This document shows positions 17,351-25,403 of a stretch of DNA of 40,459 nt, piece by piece. The notes under the pieces are model-generated. The model was not told the origin of the DNA. It worked only from the letters and a program-made list of their open reading frames with translations, and ran no database searches. The stretch is taken from positions 1 through 40,459 of the forward strand of contig JBBIQS010000073.1 of the NCBI GenBank assembly GCA_037442205.1. The letters are read 5' to 3'. The stretch's first letter is position 1, and each line of letters starts with the position of its first letter. Origin of the DNA: JBBIQS01 sp037442205 (GTDB lineage: Bacteria; Myxococcota; Myxococcia; Myxococcales; UBA5297). Made by a program: the position numbers and the translations under genes.

Positions 17351-17992
17351 ATGAGCCAGCCCCGCGGCAACTCTCGCCCGACGCCGCGCCGGGTGCAGGT
17401 CTACTACTTCGAGAAGAAGCCCTCCGCCCCGCCGCGCTTGGAATCCGAGCCGTCGCCGGAGCTGGACAAGACCGAGCCCGGCGTCCCGCTCGACGCCGCC
17501 CCGCTCAGGCGTACGTATAGCCAGGACGAGACTCCCCTTCCCTCGGTCGGCGACGGCCGCGCCGAGGCCCTCGAGTACCACCGCGGCAAGCTCGCCCAAT
17601 GGCTGGACCGGCCTGAGGCCGACCGCACCGGGCTGGGGACGGCGGTCTTCGGGCACTCGCTGTTCGAGCGCGGCAGGCTGCGCGAGGCCCTGGTGGCCTT
17701 CGAGAGCCTGGTGGGCCAGGAGCCGGACGAGCCGTTCGCCTACTCGATGCTGGGGGCGGTCCACCTGGCGCAGCTGGAGCACGACCAGGCGCTGGCGCTG
17801 TTCGAGGCGGCGCTGCAGTTGGACCCGGGCGATCCGGCGGCGCTGGTCGGGCGGGCCGAGGTGCGGCTGGCGCGGGGCGAGACGCGGCTGGCGCTGGCCG
17901 ACCTGGAGGCGGCGGCCCGCGTCGACGCCGCCGGCCCGTTCGGCGCCCGCGCCCGGGCCCTGCAGGTTCGCCAGCGCGGTGGCAATCGCTAA
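17351..17992 (+). CDS. TPR type III chaperone-like protein (paralogue 3)
   Basis: A 213-residue protein. The first ~75 residues are disordered and proline-rich (RPTPRRVQVYYFEKKPSAPP). Residues ~78-205 hold three TPRs arranged as in its two neighbours: KLAQWLDRPEADRTGLGTAV, FGHSLFERGRLREALVAFES, YSMLGAVHLAQLEHDQALAL and ALVGRAEVRLARGETRLALA. It starts 28 bases after paralogue 2 and ends 45 bases before sctV, so the three form one unit. The long N-terminal extension is unlike ordinary SycD proteins. It might be an export-gate adaptor rather than a substrate chaperone, but nothing in the sequence decides this. Confidence 0.78.
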   Translation: MSQPRGNSRPTPRRVQVYYFEKKPSAPPRLESEPSPELDKTEPGVPLDAAPLRRTYSQDETPLPSVGDGRAEALEYHRGKLAQWLDRPEADRTGLGTAVFGHSLFERGRLREALVAFESLVGQEPDEPFAYSMLGAVHLAQLEHDQALALFEAALQLDPGDPAALVGRAEVRLARGETRLALADLEAAARVDAAGPFGARARALQVRQRGGNR

Positions 17993-18037
17993 AGCTGCGC
18001 CATCCGCTACAATGCCTGCTCTTGAACCGGAGGCCGC

Positions 18038-20152
18038 GTGGATACCGGCAAGCTAGGCAAATACAGCGACCTGCTGCTGGCGGCAGTGGTGGTGGGCATC
18101 GTGGGCATGTTGATCGTGCCCCTGCCGACGCACCTGCTCGACCTGCTCATCACCGCCAACATCAGCGTCTCGGTGGTCCTGCTGCTGACGGCGATCTACG
18201 TGCCGGCGGCGCTCAAGATCTCGGTCTACCCGACGCTGCTGCTGATCACCACGCTGTTCCGGCTGGCGCTCAACGTCAGCTCGACCCGGCTGATCCTGCT
18301 GCAGGCCAACGCCGGCGAGGTGATCACCGCCTTCGGCAACTTCGTGGTCCGCGGCAACTACGTGGTCGGGGCGGTGGTGTTCATCATCCTGACCCTGATC
18401 CAGTTCATCGTCATCGCCAAGGGCAGCGAGCGCGTGGCCGAGGTGGCGGCGCGCTTCACCCTGGACGCGATGCCCGGAAAGCAGATGTCGATCGACGCCG
18501 ACATGCGCTCCGGATCGATCGACATGGAGGAGGGCAAGCGCAAGCGCCGCGACCTGGAGCGGGAGAGCGCGCTCTTCGGCTCGATGGACGGCGCGATGAA
18601 GTTCGTCAAAGGCGACGTGATCGCCGGGATGATCATCACCGTCATCAACATCGTCGGCGGGCTGATCATCGGCGTCACCCAGCGCGGGATGGAGGTCGCC
18701 GACGCGGCCAAGGTCTACACCATCCTCACCATCGGCGACGGCCTGGTCTCGCAGATCCCGGCGCTGCTGATCTCCACCTCCGCCGGCGTGATCGTCACCC
18801 GCGTCCAGGGCGAGCAGGAGGGTGCCAACCTCGGCAACGACATCTTCGGACAGCTCACCGCCTACCCCAAGGCCATCCTCATGGCCGGCGGCCTGCTGAT
18901 CCTGTTGGCCATCGTCCCCGGCCTGCCGGGCATTCCCTTCGCCATGCTGGGCATGGCCGCCGGCGGCATGGGCTATGCGCTCTACAAGCGGCAGAACGCC
19001 CCCGCCGGCGAGGAGGGCGAGGCGGCGCCAGGAGAGACCGCCGACGCGGGCGCGCCGGCACCGGTCGAGCCCGGGCCGCCGCAGCCGATCAACCCCGACA
19101 GCGAGCTGTTCGTGCCGGTGGTGACTCCGATCGTTCTCGAGGTGAGCGACGCGCTGGTCCCCTACGTCGACTCGCGCCAGGACAACGGTCGCTTCCTTTT
19201 CGAGCTGGTTCCCTTCATGCGCGACGGGCTGTTCGTCGAGCTCGGAGTGCGCTTCCCGGGGGTGCGGGCGCGGGCCAACCCATCGCTGCCGCCCGGCGCC
19301 TACCAAATCCAGATCAACGAAGTGCCGGTGGTCAACGGTCAGGTGATGCTCGGCCAGATCCTGGTCAACGACACTCCCGACCGGCTCAAGCTGATGAACG
19401 TGCAGGGTACCGAGGCGCTGAACCCGGCCACCCGCCAGCCGTCGGCCTGGGTCGACGAGCGCCACAAGGCGCTCTTGGAGAACGCCGGGCTGACCACCTG
19501 GGATCCGGCCAGCTACCTGGTCCTCCACCTCGCCGGAGTGCTGCGGCGGCAGGCCCGCGAGTTCCTCGGCGTGCAGGAGGTTCAGAGCGCGCTCGAGCAG
19601 TTGGAGAAGGCGTTCCCGGCGCTGATCAAGGAGTGCATCCCCAAGGTGGTCAGCGTGCTGAAGCTGACCGACATCCTCCAGCGGCTGGTCGAAGAAGAGA
19701 TCAGCGTCCGCGATCTGCGCGGAATCCTGCAGGCGCTCGCGGAGTGGGGCCAGGTCGAGGCGGACAGCGTCATGCTCACCGAGCACGTGCGCGCCTCGAT
19801 GAAGCGCTGGATCAGCCACAAGTACACGCGCGGCTCGAACACGCTGGTGGTCTACCTGCTCGATCCGCAGATCGAGGAGGCCATTCGCGGGGCGGTGAAG
19901 CACACCGGAGCCGGCAGCCACCTGGCGCTCGAGCCCGACCTGGCGCAGGAGATCATCGCCGCCGTCCGCCAGGAGTGCGGGCACCTGCCTCCGACCGCGC
20001 AGCGACCGGTGATCCTCACCGCCATGGACGTGCGCCGCTACGTGCGCAAGCTGCTGGAGTACGAGTTCATGCCGCCGTTTACGGTGGTCAGCTACCAGGA
20101 GCTGTCGCCGGAGCTGAACATCCAGCCGGTGGCCCGCATCACCATGGGGTGA
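18038..20152 (+). CDS. sctV: Type III secretion export gate protein SctV
   Basis: A 704-residue FHIPEP-family protein. The N-terminal ~320 residues hold about eight membrane helices and the family signatures FRLALNVSSTRLIL, RFTLDAMPGKQMSIDADMR and IGDGLVSQIPALLISTSAG. After a Pro/Ala linker (~325-350), the C-terminal half is the cytoplasmic ring domain that docks chaperone-substrate complexes. KQMSIDADMR, IDMEEGKRKRR and ALFGSMDGAMKFVKGDVIAG match SctV (LcrD/InvA/EscV) better than flagellar FlhA, and the SycD-like neighbours agree. GTG 18038 is preceded by GGAGG (18029-18033). A TACAAT box at 18008-18013 lacks a -35. No other export-apparatus gene (SctR, S, T, U, N) is in the window. Confidence 0.93.
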   Translation: MDTGKLGKYSDLLLAAVVVGIVGMLIVPLPTHLLDLLITANISVSVVLLLTAIYVPAALKISVYPTLLLITTLFRLALNVSSTRLILLQANAGEVITAFGNFVVRGNYVVGAVVFIILTLIQFIVIAKGSERVAEVAARFTLDAMPGKQMSIDADMRSGSIDMEEGKRKRRDLERESALFGSMDGAMKFVKGDVIAGMIITVINIVGGLIIGVTQRGMEVADAAKVYTILTIGDGLVSQIPALLISTSAGVIVTRVQGEQEGANLGNDIFGQLTAYPKAILMAGGLLILLAIVPGLPGIPFAMLGMAAGGMGYALYKRQNAPAGEEGEAAPGETADAGAPAPVEPGPPQPINPDSELFVPVVTPIVLEVSDALVPYVDSRQDNGRFLFELVPFMRDGLFVELGVRFPGVRARANPSLPPGAYQIQINEVPVVNGQVMLGQILVNDTPDRLKLMNVQGTEALNPATRQPSAWVDERHKALLENAGLTTWDPASYLVLHLAGVLRRQAREFLGVQEVQSALEQLEKAFPALIKECIPKVVSVLKLTDILQRLVEEEISVRDLRGILQALAEWGQVEADSVMLTEHVRASMKRWISHKYTRGSNTLVVYLLDPQIEEAIRGAVKHTGAGSHLALEPDLAQEIIAAVRQECGHLPPTAQRPVILTAMDVRRYVRKLLEYEFMPPFTVVSYQELSPELNIQPVARITMG

Positions 20153-20173
20153 CCGGCGGCCGCGGCCACGGAG

Positions 20174-20536
20174 CTACGGCCGGCGCGGCCGGGCGCGGCT
20201 GGCGATGATCTTCTCGATCGCCGCCTGCTCCTCGGGGCCGTGAGCGTCGGGAGAGTTGGCCTGGCCGGCGGTGATCGGCTTGGACGACTCGGCGAGCGCG
20301 GTGCCGGTGGTGCGCGGGCGGCTGCCGGGCTTGGGCGCCGGCGGCGTCGAGTTCGCGGGCTTGCTGGCCGGCTCCGGGCGCGGGCCCTTGCCGGCGCCGA
20401 AGTCGAACGGCTTGCTCTGGTAGGCGGAGGCGATCCGCTCGGCGATGGTCCTCCCCTGAATCGGCACCGTCCCGATGAAGACGCCCACCACCACGGCCAC
20501 GAAGGTGTAGAAGAGCATCTTCAGCAACCCGAACAT
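20174..20536 (-). CDS. Single-pass membrane-anchored hypothetical protein
   Basis: A 120-residue protein with one N-terminal membrane segment (LLKMLFYTFVAVVVGVFIGT, residues ~4-23) and a Pro/Ala/Ser-rich, probably disordered tail (GKGPRPEPASKPANSTPPAP) ending in a short charged helix (EEQAAIEKIIASRARPRR). The family is not recognised. AGGAGG lies 7 bases before ATG 20536. It converges on sctV with a 21-base gap, so a role in the type III system is possible but not shown; it is on the other strand. The positive-inside rule is unhelpful here, so orientation is unclear. Confidence 0.7.
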   Translation of the reverse strand: MFGLLKMLFYTFVAVVVGVFIGTVPIQGRTIAERIASAYQSKPFDFGAGKGPRPEPASKPANSTPPAPKPGSRPRTTGTALAESSKPITAGQANSPDAHGPEEQAAIEKIIASRARPRRP

Positions 20537-20559
20537 CGCAACGCCTCCTGTTGGATCCG

Positions 20560-20587
20560 AAGATACTCACGCTCGGCCGCTGGTCCA
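20560..20587 (-). promoter_or_regulatory. Weak sigma-70-like promoter of the membrane-anchored protein
   Basis: On the minus strand, TGGACC (20587-20582), a 16-base spacer and TATCTT (20565-20560) score four of six each. The predicted start near 20553 leaves a ~17-base leader before ATG 20536. Pattern only. Confidence 0.3.
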
Positions 20588-20664
20588 TTTTTCGGCCAAG
20601 CGGGCGATTGTTTGCCTCGCAGGCGCTCGCGCGGTAACAACCAGCGCACTCCCTCGGAGGACTC

Positions 20665-20826
20665 ATGAAGCGATGCATCTTCCTGCTCACCGCGCTGGCG
20701 GCCCTCGCCTTCGTCGGCTGCGAACCCAAGAACGTTCGTCCCGAAGACGTGCCGAGCGCCGACGCCGGCGAGGACGCGGGAACTGACGCCGGCGAGGACG
20801 CAGGCGTCGTAGGCGCTGATGTCTGA
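20665..20826 (+). CDS. Small Asp/Ala/Gly-repeat lipoprotein
   Basis: A 53-residue open frame with CGGAGG 4 bases before ATG 20665. A basic N-terminus (MKRC), hydrophobic stretch (IFLLTALAALAFVG) and lipobox FVGC give a mature lipoprotein of ~35 residues. The tail is acidic and repetitive (DAGEDAGTDAGEDAG). Similar short acidic DAG-rich lipoproteins and linkers are common in delta-proteobacterial surface proteins. The signal peptide and ribosome site make it a believable gene despite its size. It precedes the CFI-box gene by 17 bases and may share its transcript. Function unknown. Confidence 0.65.
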   Translation: MKRCIFLLTALAALAFVGCEPKNVRPEDVPSADAGEDAGTDAGEDAGVVGADV

Positions 20827-20843
20827 GTAGAGCGGGGGCGGCC

Positions 20844-21914
20844 GTGGAGCTGGGCGAGGAGCTGATTCTCCAGGCGCGCGCCGAGGCCGCGCAGCGGGAG
20901 CCGTCGACGCCCCTGGCGGCGGCTCTGGAGGCCCTGCGCGCCGAGGCCGTCGAGTCCTTCGACGAGCTGCCTGAGCCCCCCGCCTACCGCAAGGCCGACG
21001 ATCCAGCGCGCAGGCGTGCCCAGGAGCTTCTGCCGAAGGCCAAGGATCTGCTGGTGCGCCTCATCGCGGCAGCCAAGGCCGCCCCCGGCGAGCCGCGCCT
21101 TCCGCTGTTGGAGAAGGCCGCCGAGGCGCACCTGCGCGCCCTGGCGGCGATCGCCGCCGGCGAGATCACCCAGGGCGAACACCTCTGCCGCGCCGCCTGG
21201 GAAGCCGTCCGCGAGGCGAGCGGCGGCGTCTCGTTCTCACACGTGCAGAGCCTCTCCTCTTGCCCGGTCTACGACCGTGCCACCGGGCGCTCGCGCTACG
21301 ACCCGCAGCCGGAGCCGATGCTCACGGTGCAGGTGTTCTGCCCGAACCAGGGCTGCCAGAAGGCCGCGGCCTACTCGGTGGCGCCGCGCTACGCGATGCA
21401 CCGCTTCACCTGCACCAGCTGCCGGCGGCCGTTTACCGGGCACTTCGCCGAGGTGAAGAGCGCCGAAGCCCGCCCCCAGGGCAAGGCGGTCCACCACATC
21501 CTGCGCGTGGTGCCGGTGGGCGGCGGCGACTCGGTACTCGAGTTCGACGACGCCTCCGGCGGTGAGATCACCCTCGCGCCGCGCGATCTGGTCGTCCTGC
21601 TCTACTCCGAGGCCTCGGTCCTGGGGGCCGTGGAGAACCTCACCTCCGGCAGCGTGCTCTGGATCTGGCCCAAGGGGCCGTGTTTCCTGGCCACCGCGGT
21701 CTACGGCCCTGAGGCGAGCGAGCTGGACGACTTCCGCCGCTTCCGCGACCGGATCCTCCTACCCTTGGCGCCTGGCCGGGCGCTGGTGCAGATTTACTAT
21801 CGCGTCGGCCCAGCGCTGGCGTCTGGAGCCAACCGTCGGCCCTGGCTGCGCCGAGCCTTCAAGGCCGTCCTCGAGCCGGTACGGCGGGCCATCCGCCAGG
21901 CGCGCTCAGAATGA
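20844..21914 (+). CDS. Zinc-ribbon protein with CFI-box C-terminal domain
   Basis: A 356-residue protein from GTG 20844. Residues 1-130 are helical (Ala/Glu/Leu rich). A zinc ribbon follows: Cys166-x4-Cys171 and Cys190-x2-Cys193. A short beta-rich stretch (~210-270) and the C-terminal domain complete it. That domain opens with CFLATAVYG (280-288), has FRRFRDRILLPLAPGRALV and YYRVGPALA, and ends in a basic helix. This is the CFI-box pattern (CFIATAAYG, LR-x-FRD, GR, YY-x-x-S/GP-x-A) found at the C-termini of many bacterial proteins and treated as a possible sorting or processing signal. No N-terminal export signal is visible, so a cytosolic zinc-binding role is as likely. Its stop overlaps the convergent HAD gene by 9 bases. 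Confidence 0.8.
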   Translation: MELGEELILQARAEAAQREPSTPLAAALEALRAEAVESFDELPEPPAYRKADDPARRRAQELLPKAKDLLVRLIAAAKAAPGEPRLPLLEKAAEAHLRALAAIAAGEITQGEHLCRAAWEAVREASGGVSFSHVQSLSSCPVYDRATGRSRYDPQPEPMLTVQVFCPNQGCQKAAAYSVAPRYAMHRFTCTSCRRPFTGHFAEVKSAEARPQGKAVHHILRVVPVGGGDSVLEFDDASGGEITLAPRDLVVLLYSEASVLGAVENLTSGSVLWIWPKGPCFLATAVYGPEASELDDFRRFRDRILLPLAPGRALVQIYYRVGPALASGANRRPWLRRAFKAVLEPVRRAIRQARSE

Positions 21915-22565
21915 GGCGCCCGGCTGGAGCGCCTCGGCGCACGCCTTGGCCAGCCCCGCGGGTTCGGCGACGAGGATCCGCGCCCCGCCGGCGACGAGCT
22001 CCTCGCGCGAGCCGAGGCCCCAGAGCACCCCGACGAAGCCGATGCCGGCCGCGCGCGCGGTGGCGAGGTCGATCGCGCTGTCGCCGATCAGCACCGCCCG
22101 CTCGCACGGCGGCAGCTGAGCCAGGGCGGCTCGGACGAACGCCGGATCCGGCTTGCGCACCGCCCCCAGGTCGCCTCCGCCGAGCACCAGCGAGAAGAGA
22201 GGAGAAAGCCCAAGCGCCGACACCAGCTCGCGCGCGTTGATTCCGGGCTTGTTGGTGACCACCGCCCGCGGTCCCGGAAGCGCGGCAGCCGCGGCGGCGA
22301 TCCCGTCATAGGGCTTGGTGCGATCGAGCATGTGGACGGCGTAGTGCTCGCGCCACAGCTCGAGCGCGCGGGGCCAGAGCTCGGCGTGGTCGGCTCCCAC
22401 GGCGCGCTCGATCAGCCGCTGCGCTCCCTCGCCGATGAACCGGTAGATCCTTGTCAGCGGCAGAGGCGCCAGTCCCAGGGCCTGCCGAGCGTGGTTGACG
22501 CTATGGGCGATGTCGTCGCGGCTGTCGATCAGCGTCCCGTCGAGGTCCAGCAAGTAGGCGTCCAT
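21906..22565 (-). CDS. HAD-family phosphatase, phosphoglycolate phosphatase-like
   Basis: A 219-residue haloacid dehalogenase-type hydrolase. Motif I is DLDGTLIDS with nucleophile Asp7 and acid/base Asp9; motif II is VVTNKP; the motif III lysine is in RKPDPAF; motif IV is GDSAIDLATARAAG. The cap helix (HARQALGLAPL, IYRFIGEGAQRLIERAVG) matches Gph-type enzymes that hydrolyse 2-phosphoglycolate. Substrate range in this branch is broad, so the name is tentative. GGGGGAG 4 bases before ATG 22565 sets the start. The 3' end overlaps the convergent CFI-box gene by 9 bases (21906-21914). Confidence 0.85.
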   Translation of the reverse strand: MDAYLLDLDGTLIDSRDDIAHSVNHARQALGLAPLPLTRIYRFIGEGAQRLIERAVGADHAELWPRALELWREHYAVHMLDRTKPYDGIAAAAAALPGPRAVVTNKPGINARELVSALGLSPLFSLVLGGGDLGAVRKPDPAFVRAALAQLPPCERAVLIGDSAIDLATARAAGIGFVGVLWGLGSREELVAGGARILVAEPAGLAKACAEALQPGASF

Positions 22566-22677
22566 CGGCTCCCCCGTACCTCGGCACTCCAACTGCCGTC
22601 GCTGCTGGCCTCGGCGCGCGGCGCGGATGGTATCTTGGCCGCCTTTCCAATCGCCACCCGCGAGGAAGAACTCTCGA

Positions 22678-23700
22678 ATGAGCCATGCCGCCTCCGCCGA
22701 TGACGCCGCGCTGCGCAGTTTCGTGACCGCCGCCACCGGCATCGATTCCCGCCAGTACCCGCTCCAGCGACTCAGGGACGACGCATCCGAATGCGCCCAC
22801 TACCGCGTCGGCGACGACCCGGCCTTCGTGCTGATGGTGATGCCCCAGGGCGAGCCTGCCAGGGAGCTGCCCCTGGTCAACGTCCACCGCTACCTGTCGG
22901 CGCTCCGGGTCCGCGTGCCGGAGATCTTGAGCTACGACGGCAAAGCCGGGCTGATCCTCCTCGACGACCTGGGCGGCGTGGTGACCTTCGAAGAGGCATT
23001 GAAGAAGAATCCCGACGCCCAGGAGACACTGTACGGCGCCGCCATCGACCTGCTCGCCGGGATGCGGGCGCGCGCCGAGAAGCGACGCGACGAGAACTGC
23101 CTGGCCTTCGGCCGCGCCTTGGACGCCGCGCGCTACGAGAAGGAGCTGCAGCGCTTCCTCGAGCACGGACTGGAGGCCCGCTGCCAGAAGACGCTCCCCG
23201 CCGCGGAGCGCAGCCGCCTGGACGCCCTCTTCCACGAGCTGGCCGAGAAGCTAGCCGGCGAGCCCCAAGGCTTCACCCACCGCGACTTCCACTCCTGCAA
23301 CCTGATGGTGAAAGGACAGGAAGTGGTGACCATCGGGTTCCAGGACGCGCTGCTCGGCCCGCGGCAGTACGACCTGGTCACTCTGCTGCGCGACTCCTTG
23401 ATCGAGCTCGACCGACCGTTCGTCGAGAAGATGCTCGACCGCTACCAAGCGGCCTACGAGCGCGCCGACGGCGAGAAGCTCGAGCGCAATCGGTTCGTCG
23501 CGGTCTTCGACCTGCTCACGCTCCAGCGAAAACTCGGCGACGCGGGCCGCTATGCCTTCCGCAGCCAGGTGGAGAAGGACTCCTCCTTCCTTCCGCGCCT
23601 GGAGCTCTCGCTTCGCTACGTTCGGGCCGCCTTCGACCGGTTGAGCGAAACCGCCGAGCTGCGTGAAATCCTCTCTCGCTACCTGTCGGAGCTGCGGTGA
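22678..23700 (+). CDS. amgK: AmgK-like anomeric sugar kinase (APH fold)
   Basis: A 340-residue aminoglycoside-phosphotransferase-fold kinase. Seen: the N-lobe with LMVMPQGE, hinge LILLDDLGG, the catalytic loop HRDFHSCNLMV (His201, Asp203, Asn208), GFQDALLGPRQYDLVTLLRD and LQRKLGDAGRYAF. The last two match AmgK, which phosphorylates C1 of N-acetylmuramate or N-acetylglucosamine in peptidoglycan recycling. The pairing with a MurU-like nucleotidyltransferase, whose GTG start overlaps this stop (GTGA, 23697-23700), supports the call. Oddity: the family metal-binding Asp in IDFQDA is Gly220 here (TIGFQDA), which could weaken catalysis or be compensated. ATG 22678 has GAGGAA 10 bases upstream. Confidence 0.72.
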   Translation: MSHAASADDAALRSFVTAATGIDSRQYPLQRLRDDASECAHYRVGDDPAFVLMVMPQGEPARELPLVNVHRYLSALRVRVPEILSYDGKAGLILLDDLGGVVTFEEALKKNPDAQETLYGAAIDLLAGMRARAEKRRDENCLAFGRALDAARYEKELQRFLEHGLEARCQKTLPAAERSRLDALFHELAEKLAGEPQGFTHRDFHSCNLMVKGQEVVTIGFQDALLGPRQYDLVTLLRDSLIELDRPFVEKMLDRYQAAYERADGEKLERNRFVAVFDLLTLQRKLGDAGRYAFRSQVEKDSSFLPRLELSLRYVRAAFDRLSETAELREILSRYLSELR

Positions 23701-24962
23701 GCCCGGAAAAGAGCGTCTGGGACAGCGGTATTCCCTGCGGCGCCGTCGGCGTCGATCAGGGCGGGAAGGATTGGCTCGTCATCGAGTACCGCGGCCGGAA
23801 ATCGCCCGCGGTGCCCTACTCTCCGCTCAGCGACCAGGTGGTCGAGCTCGATGCCGATGCCCTCGAGTACGTCGGGCGTGACGAGCCAGCCGGACGAGCT
23901 CTGGCGCTGCGGCTGCGCGCCGACGAATCGGTGCGCGCCGCGGGAGCCGAGGCGCCTGCCGCGCCGAAAGGCTCGGTAAAGTCGGCGATGGTGCTCTGCG
24001 CCGGCCTGGGAACCCGGCTGCGGCCGCTGACCAACCAGTACCCCAAGCCCGCACTGCCCTTCTTCGGCGGCCCGCTGGTCCGCTACAGCTTCGCGCTGCT
24101 GGCGCAGGCCGGAATCGAGCGCGTGGTCATCAACACCCACCACCTGCCGGAGGTAATGGAGCGCACGGCGCGAGCCGAGGCTCAGAGGCTGGGGCTCGCG
24201 CTGCTCATCTCCCACGAGCCGGTCATCCAGGGGACCGCCGGCGGGATCCGCGACGCCCGCCGCCACCTGGAGCGGGGCCCTTTCCTGTTGGTCAACGGCG
24301 ACGCCTTCCTGTCGCTCGACCTGCTGCGGCTGATCGGCGCCCATCGCGCTTCGGGCGCGCGCGCCACGCTGGCGGTGACGGCGATGCCTCCCGGCGAGAG
24401 ATTCGGCGCGGTGGAGGCGATCGCCTCCGGCGAAGTGCGCCGCATCGGCAAGCCCAGCGAGTCGGGCCTGATCGCCTGGCACTTCCTCGGCGTCCACGTC
24501 CTGGAGCCCGAGGTGTTCGACTTCATTCCCGCTCAGGGCGAGCAGGACATCAACGACGTCGTCTATCCGGCGATGATCGGCGCCGGCCGTGCAGTGCGCG
24601 CCTGTCCGGTGCGCCTGGGAGCCTGGGCGGACATGGGGACGCCGGCGCGCTACCTGTCGGCCTGCCAGGACGTGATGTCGGGGATGTGCGACCTGAGCGC
24701 CTTGGGATCCTGGGCGCCGATCTCATCCTCGGATGCGGCCAAGGCCCGGACTGAGGGAGTGAAGCTGCGCAAGCACGTCGATCCGACGGCCAGCATCGCT
24801 TCGGGCGCTGGCGTGGAGCGCTCGCAGCTCGGCCCCGGCGCGACCATCGGCGCCGGAGCCAGCGTGATCGAGTCGGCGGTGCTGCCCAACACCCGCATCG
24901 CCGCGGGCGAGAGCGTCACCCGCTGCATCGCCAGCGGCGAGCTGCGGCTGCCGGCGACCTGA
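23697..24962 (+). CDS. murU: MurU-like sugar-1-phosphate nucleotidyltransferase with N-terminal extension
   Basis: A 421-residue protein starting at GTG 23697, coupled to the kinase gene. Residues ~96-330 are a nucleotidyltransferase core: MVLCAGLGTRLRPLT (GxGTRLRP), YPKPALPFFG, INTHHLPEV, the metal-site NGDAFLSLD, and WADMGTPARYL. MurU joins MurNAc-1-phosphate to UMP, making UDP-MurNAc directly and so bypassing fosfomycin-sensitive MurA. MurU itself begins near residue 96 (Met98); the first ~95 residues (VWDSGIPCGAVGVDQGGKDW onwards) are an extra beta-rich segment of unknown role. A short left-handed beta-helix-like tail (ASIASGAGVERSQLGPGATI) is also beyond plain MurU. The sugar could therefore differ. 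MurU function is inferred from the pair. Confidence 0.7.
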   Translation: MSPEKSVWDSGIPCGAVGVDQGGKDWLVIEYRGRKSPAVPYSPLSDQVVELDADALEYVGRDEPAGRALALRLRADESVRAAGAEAPAAPKGSVKSAMVLCAGLGTRLRPLTNQYPKPALPFFGGPLVRYSFALLAQAGIERVVINTHHLPEVMERTARAEAQRLGLALLISHEPVIQGTAGGIRDARRHLERGPFLLVNGDAFLSLDLLRLIGAHRASGARATLAVTAMPPGERFGAVEAIASGEVRRIGKPSESGLIAWHFLGVHVLEPEVFDFIPAQGEQDINDVVYPAMIGAGRAVRACPVRLGAWADMGTPARYLSACQDVMSGMCDLSALGSWAPISSSDAAKARTEGVKLRKHVDPTASIASGAGVERSQLGPGATIGAGASVIESAVLPNTRIAAGESVTRCIASGELRLPAT

Positions 24963-24966
24963 CCTG

Positions 24967-25302
24967 CTAGTGCTGAGGCATGGGGACGGGAACCGGCACC
25001 GGCGCCATCGGGATCGGGGGCTGGGCGCAGGAGTAGCGCACGCGCTTGGGGCTGACGATCCCCACGGTGGCGATTTCAGGGAAGAAGGCCCACCACGGAT
25101 ACCAGACCTCGGCAAAGGCGACGCCGTGCGGGCAGTCGGCCATGTCGATGTCGGCGTCGATGACGCCCCAGAACAGATTCCAGCCAGTCCGGTTCTCCAC
25201 CGGAGTCGGCAGCCGCGGTCCGGCGCGCAGCACGGTGTGATGACAGCCAGTGCCGAGCAGCGCCAAGGCCAGCAGCAGGGGCAACATCGCGCGAATCTTC
25301 AT
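24967..25302 (-). CDS. Bor-like lipoprotein
   Basis: A 111-residue lipoprotein. The signal peptide MKIRAMLPLLLALALLG ends in the lipobox LGTGC (Cys20). The mature part (WNLFWGVIDADIDMADCPHG, then EIATVGIVSPKRVRYSCA) follows the Bor family pattern: an aromatic FWG strand, a C-P-x-G turn, (T/V)GI-(Y/V)-(S/T)P-x-x-V, and a C-terminal Cys that could pair with the internal one. Lambda Bor gives serum resistance; here a structural outer-membrane role is all that can be inferred. The tail is a Pro/Val repeat (MAPVPVPVPMPQH). AAGG lies 8 bases before ATG 25302. It converges on the murU-like gene 4 bases away. Confidence 0.7.
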   Translation of the reverse strand: MKIRAMLPLLLALALLGTGCHHTVLRAGPRLPTPVENRTGWNLFWGVIDADIDMADCPHGVAFAEVWYPWWAFFPEIATVGIVSPKRVRYSCAQPPIPMAPVPVPVPMPQH

Positions 25303-25403
25303 TTCACAGGCCTTTCGAAGGTTGGAACGCCAGAGGCCCGAACGTGGCCCTCGCGTCGTTTACACCTCAAGGGCGCCAGCTGTGCAACCGAGGAGGCGAG
25401 CGC

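Noticed and set aside
18053..19984. 643-codon minus frame, and a 728-codon plus frame, over sctV
   Set aside because: Both are shadow frames of a firm SctV gene, with Asp/His- or Arg/Gly-rich translations and no start signals.
18038..20152. Flagellar FlhA instead of SctV
   Set aside because: The sequence after the FHIPEP signature (KQMSIDADMR, FGSMDGAMKFVKGD) and the SycD-like neighbours favour SctV. No flagellar gene is nearby.
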